Positions 61,195-64,000 of a DNA stretch of 64,000 bases are shown one piece after another. The notes beneath the pieces are model-generated. The model searched no databases. It saw only the letters and a list, made by a program, of their open reading frames with translations, and was not told the origin of the DNA. The position numbers and the translations under genes were made by a program. Source of the stretch: Echinostoma caproni (taxonomy: Eukaryota; Platyhelminthes; Trematoda; Plagiorchiida; Echinostomatidae); contig UZAN01039469.1 of NCBI GenBank assembly GCA_900618425.1, forward strand, positions 92,235 through 156,234, in the 5' to 3' direction. Each line of letters begins with the position of its first letter. Positions within the stretch are counted from its first letter, which is position 1.

Positions 61195-63262
61195 AAAGGG
61201 CAACAACCTCAGATTTAACCTCAATTCTGAACATACGCATTAATTTCAACACATGTGTTGTTTGTGTGCTAGAAACCTGACTGAATCAAACATTGAGGAC
61301 GTTCTCGTGCGACTAGAAGGGTTTGATTGCTACCGGCAGGATAAAGAGCGAAGGAGGAAAAAAACCGGGGCCGGTCTGGCTACTTACATCAATGTTTCCT
61401 AATGTGACGAGTCACAAGTCATACATAACCATTCTGAAAATTCATTGACTGTTTGTCTATTCGTTATCACCCTAAATGTTTTTGTCAGTAAAGTACAATC
61501 ATCACTAATGTTAGACCAAAGGTATACTTTCACATTGCTCATCAAGCATTCACACGTTCTACTCAGTGACAATTTCATCTAAAAGATTTTTCATTCAATC
61601 GTATCTCTCTTCTCAACCGTTCTGTTGTGATTGTTCAGTTTTGATTTGGTTCTTGCCCTTCGCTTTTTAAATCCGTCAATCCGTTCACTGATACGAATAA
61701 ATCGATTTTTAACTTGAGTTATCCAGTGAAAACACTGTTTGTCTGTAACGGTAGAATTATCTCACCCTTCTTGAAATCATTGAAAAGGTAAAAAGAACTG
61801 GCCTAGAAATCTCGTCTTGTATCACTTGTAAAGCAATATTCTGATTTAATCGGGTCCGAGATAGCGTACCTCAATGCAATCTTCGCCGCCCAATTTCTGG
61901 GAACAAAGAAAACCAGGCTCTAATGGCAAGGTATTCGCCTTCTCTGTGAGCAGAACAGAAAACATTCTAATACTTCTGTAGATTTCAACAGCCTCAACTC
62001 TGCTTTCTTCCATTCGTCAAAGGAGAGCCAGATTCCCTCACTTCTATGCAACGAATCCAGTTCAGTGCCTTTTTCAATGATTTACTCTTTAAGCTTATTC
62101 GATACTGTAAAGCATTCTCAGCTGCAGGCTCTCATAGTCTTCCTCCGGCACTTCTGAAATTTGGAGCCGATTCCCTAACCAATATGATGACATCCATCGT
62201 CAATGTGTCCCTGTCTTCCCGGTCGATTCCTCATTCTTGGCGTCCAGTGACCATCATTTCGATCTCCAAATTCACGTCCTCAACTGTTCTTGCGAAACGC
62301 GTTGACCTCAGCGGCTCTAAAGGTAACTGAAAAAGCCATCCTGAGTTGGTTGCAGTCGGACACCACAATTCCTCACGACCTCCTTCAGTTTGCATATAAA
62401 CCAAACAGATCTACATTGAACGCCGTATCTACTCTACTGCATTTTACCCGCAGGTCATTGAACCATTCGGTCAAGTCTGTCCGTTGTGTTTTTATTGACT
62501 ATTCGTCTGCGTTTGATTCTGTTTCCCGATCATCCCTTCTTTTCAAACTTGAATTATTTGGAACTCCAAAACAACTGCTCTCATGGCTTGCTAACTATTT
62601 CACACAAAGGGTTCATTGCATCAAATTAGGAAGGAGGACATCAAAACCTCTTGTTAATAATTCTGGTATCCTTCAAGGGGCTGTTCTATCTCCATATCTT
62701 TTTTCTGCCTTTATTAGTGATCTTTCGGTCCCACCCCCTGCACACATCGAAAAGTATGCTGATGACGTTGTTCTGTGTCAGGCAGTTTCATCTTCTTTCG
62801 GAATTTCATTCTTTTACCGAAAACCTATCCCACATTCAACAGTTTTCTGACCAATTTGGTCTCAGTCTTAACATATCTAAGTGCTTAGAGTACATTTTCA
62901 GTCTTTCCCGCTCCTCGTTTCCAACAGAATCTGCTACCCTTAACGGTAAGCCAGAATGACCTCAGTCAAGTACATGGGTGTCGCCATCGACAGCAATCTT
63001 CATTGGTCTACACATGTTTGCTACTGTATGGGAAAACTCAGACGCCTATCTTTTCAGTTACGCAAACTCAGGTAATTCTGAAACCCACAATCAGTCCTGT
63101 CATCTTTTGTTCATCAATAAGTTTTAACCATTTTACTCTATTGCTCCCCTGTATTGGTTCCCGGTTTTTTAAAACAAGACTTTAAAACAATTCGCCGTGG
63201 TCTGATGATCATCAGTTGGGCATCGTTAATTCCGATCGATTCACAGAACTCATTGATGGTCA
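61195..63262 (+). mobile_element. L2-like non-LTR retrotransposon, copy B (endonuclease and RT)
   Basis: The endonuclease part is visible near 61,245-61,400: NFNTCVVCVLET, then VRLEGFDCYRQDKERRRK and GAGLATYIN, matching the ICVTETWL / GF--FR-DR / GGG--LYI blocks of APE-type endonucleases. The RT includes SRSIPHSWRPVTIISIS, AALKVTEKAILSWLQSD, QFAYKPNRSTLNAVSTLLHF, VFIDYSSAFDSVSR, NNSGILQGAVLSPYLFSAF and an intact KYADDVVLC (about 62,752). SVKYMGVAIDSNLHWSTHV follows after stops. The 62,290-62,850 frame is 186 codons, the best preserved stretch of this family. The copy stops in the ELIDGH motif at 63,262, where an RTE-like sequence begins. Confidence 0.92.
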
Positions 63263-64000
63263 CACGAGTTCACCACGGAAAGTGGTGTTCGACAGGGTTG
63301 CCCTCTCTCTCCTTTTCTATTTAACTTTGTCATAGATTGAATTCTTGAAACAGCCCTATCCTGGTGCAGGGATAGCGGTATCGATTTATTTCCGGGTGGC
63401 AGACTGTCTGATCTAGAGTATGCAGACGACATTGTGCTACTAAGTGACGATCCAGGTAAGTTGCAAGCTTTTCTGGATAGTTTGAGTGCTAATGTTACCA
63501 TGTTCGGTATGCGTTTTGCACCTTCAAAGTGTAGAATGCTACTACAAGATTGGGTTGATCCAGCTCCCAGTCTCATCCTAACTAGGGAAGTAGTAGATGA
63601 AGTAGACAAATTTTGTTATCTAGGCAGCTATATCTCACCCGGCGGACGCATCACAGATGAAGTGTCGGCGCGCATGCAAAAGGCTCGATTGGCATTTGCC
63701 AACTTGAGACATTTGTGGCGCCGTCGCGACATCCGGCTGTCTGTGAAGGGTCGAGTGTATGCTGCAGCAGTTCGGCCAGTCCTGCTCTACGGTGCAGAAA
63801 CTTGGCCACTAAAAGAAACAGGATAAAAATAGATTGTTGGTGTTCGAACACCGCTGTCTATGTAGCATTGCACGTGTCTGGTGGGGTAACCGGACTAGCA
63901 ATGCTGAGGTTAGGCGTAGAGTTTAGGCAGTCGCGGTCGTCCACTAGAGGAAGTGATCGACCTCCATAGGTTACGCTGGTTGGGACATGTGCAACGCATG
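63263..64000 (+). mobile_element. RTE-like retrotransposon, partial, continues past the window
   Basis: One frame runs 63,263-63,826 with a single stop (TGA, 63,335-63,337). It reads EFTTESGVRQGCPLSPFLFN, the active-site box EYADDIVLLSD (YADD at 63,419-63,430), SKCRMLLQDW, FCYLGSYISPGGRITDEV, RMQKARLAFANLRHLWRRRD and RPVLLYGAETWPLK. A frameshift near 63,812 is followed by VFEHRCLCSIARVWWGNRTS and EVRRRV. RLRWLGHVQRM stands at the window end. Catalytic residues are intact and there are few lesions, so it looks younger than its neighbours. It is 5' truncated inside the polymerase domain. Confidence 0.93.

Noticed and set aside
1..64000. CRISPR arrays, operons, bacterial promoters or phage genes
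   Set aside because: No regularly spaced direct repeats and no dense coding. The content is eukaryotic retroelement DNA.

Overview
This window looks like repeat-rich, gene-poor DNA from a flatworm, most likely a digenean trematode. The base composition is moderately AT-rich. There are no prokaryotic operons and almost no long open frames, and one probable first exon ends in a consensus splice donor. Most of the recognisable sequence is decayed retroelements of the kinds that dominate trematode genomes: Penelope-like elements with a GIY-YIG endonuclease, CR1/L2/Jockey-like and RTE-like non-LTR elements, tRNA-derived SINEs, and small repeats carrying hammerhead ribozymes. The species is inferred only loosely; a schistosome seems less likely because the DNA does not look AT-rich enough.

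Layout. 0.3-4.4 kb holds a CR1-like fragment (minus), an L2-like copy (plus), a tRNA-derived SINE and a short element end with a pentanucleotide tail. 4.4-17.8 kb is mostly unassigned, apart from SINE remnants at 8.5 and 15.9 kb and a GC-richer patch at 9.6-10.7 kb. 17.9-18.9 kb is a second pentanucleotide-tailed element (minus). 23 kb has another SINE, 26.8-27.6 kb is an assembly gap, and 27.9-28.04 kb is a perfect 118-bp palindrome around a (TA)n core. 28.5-32.2 kb has CR1-like, RTE-like and Penelope-like fragments and a SINE that contains a hammerhead fold. 36.4-40.7 kb contains an inverted tRNA-like pair, a Penelope-like element, two hammerhead repeats head to head, and a CR1-like copy. 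42.6-51.3 kb has four Penelope-like pieces and, among them, the only probable host gene: the first exon of a secreted carboxylesterase/cholinesterase-like protein at 47,958-48,231. 56.4 kb has another hammerhead repeat. From 58.8 kb to the end there are two L2-like copies and a well-preserved RTE-like copy that cuts the second one and runs off the window.

How the parts relate. At least five autonomous retroelement families are visible (CR1-like, L2-like, a pentanucleotide-tailed L2-like, RTE-like, Penelope-like). Every copy is broken by truncation, frameshift, stop codons or damaged catalytic residues. The non-autonomous elements fall into three groups: a tRNA-like family (35.5-36.8 and 45.6 kb), a second tRNA-derived SINE family (3.6, 15.9, 23.0 kb), and the hammerhead-bearing repeats (30.1, 39.3, 39.7, 56.5 kb). 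The most interesting signal is the last group. One copy has a complete type I hammerhead core with all invariant bases. Two other copies sit inside roughly 260-275-bp units with imperfect ~35-bp terminal inverted repeats, which is not the usual structure of Sm-alpha-type SINEs. All calls are from reading the sequence; no database search was run.
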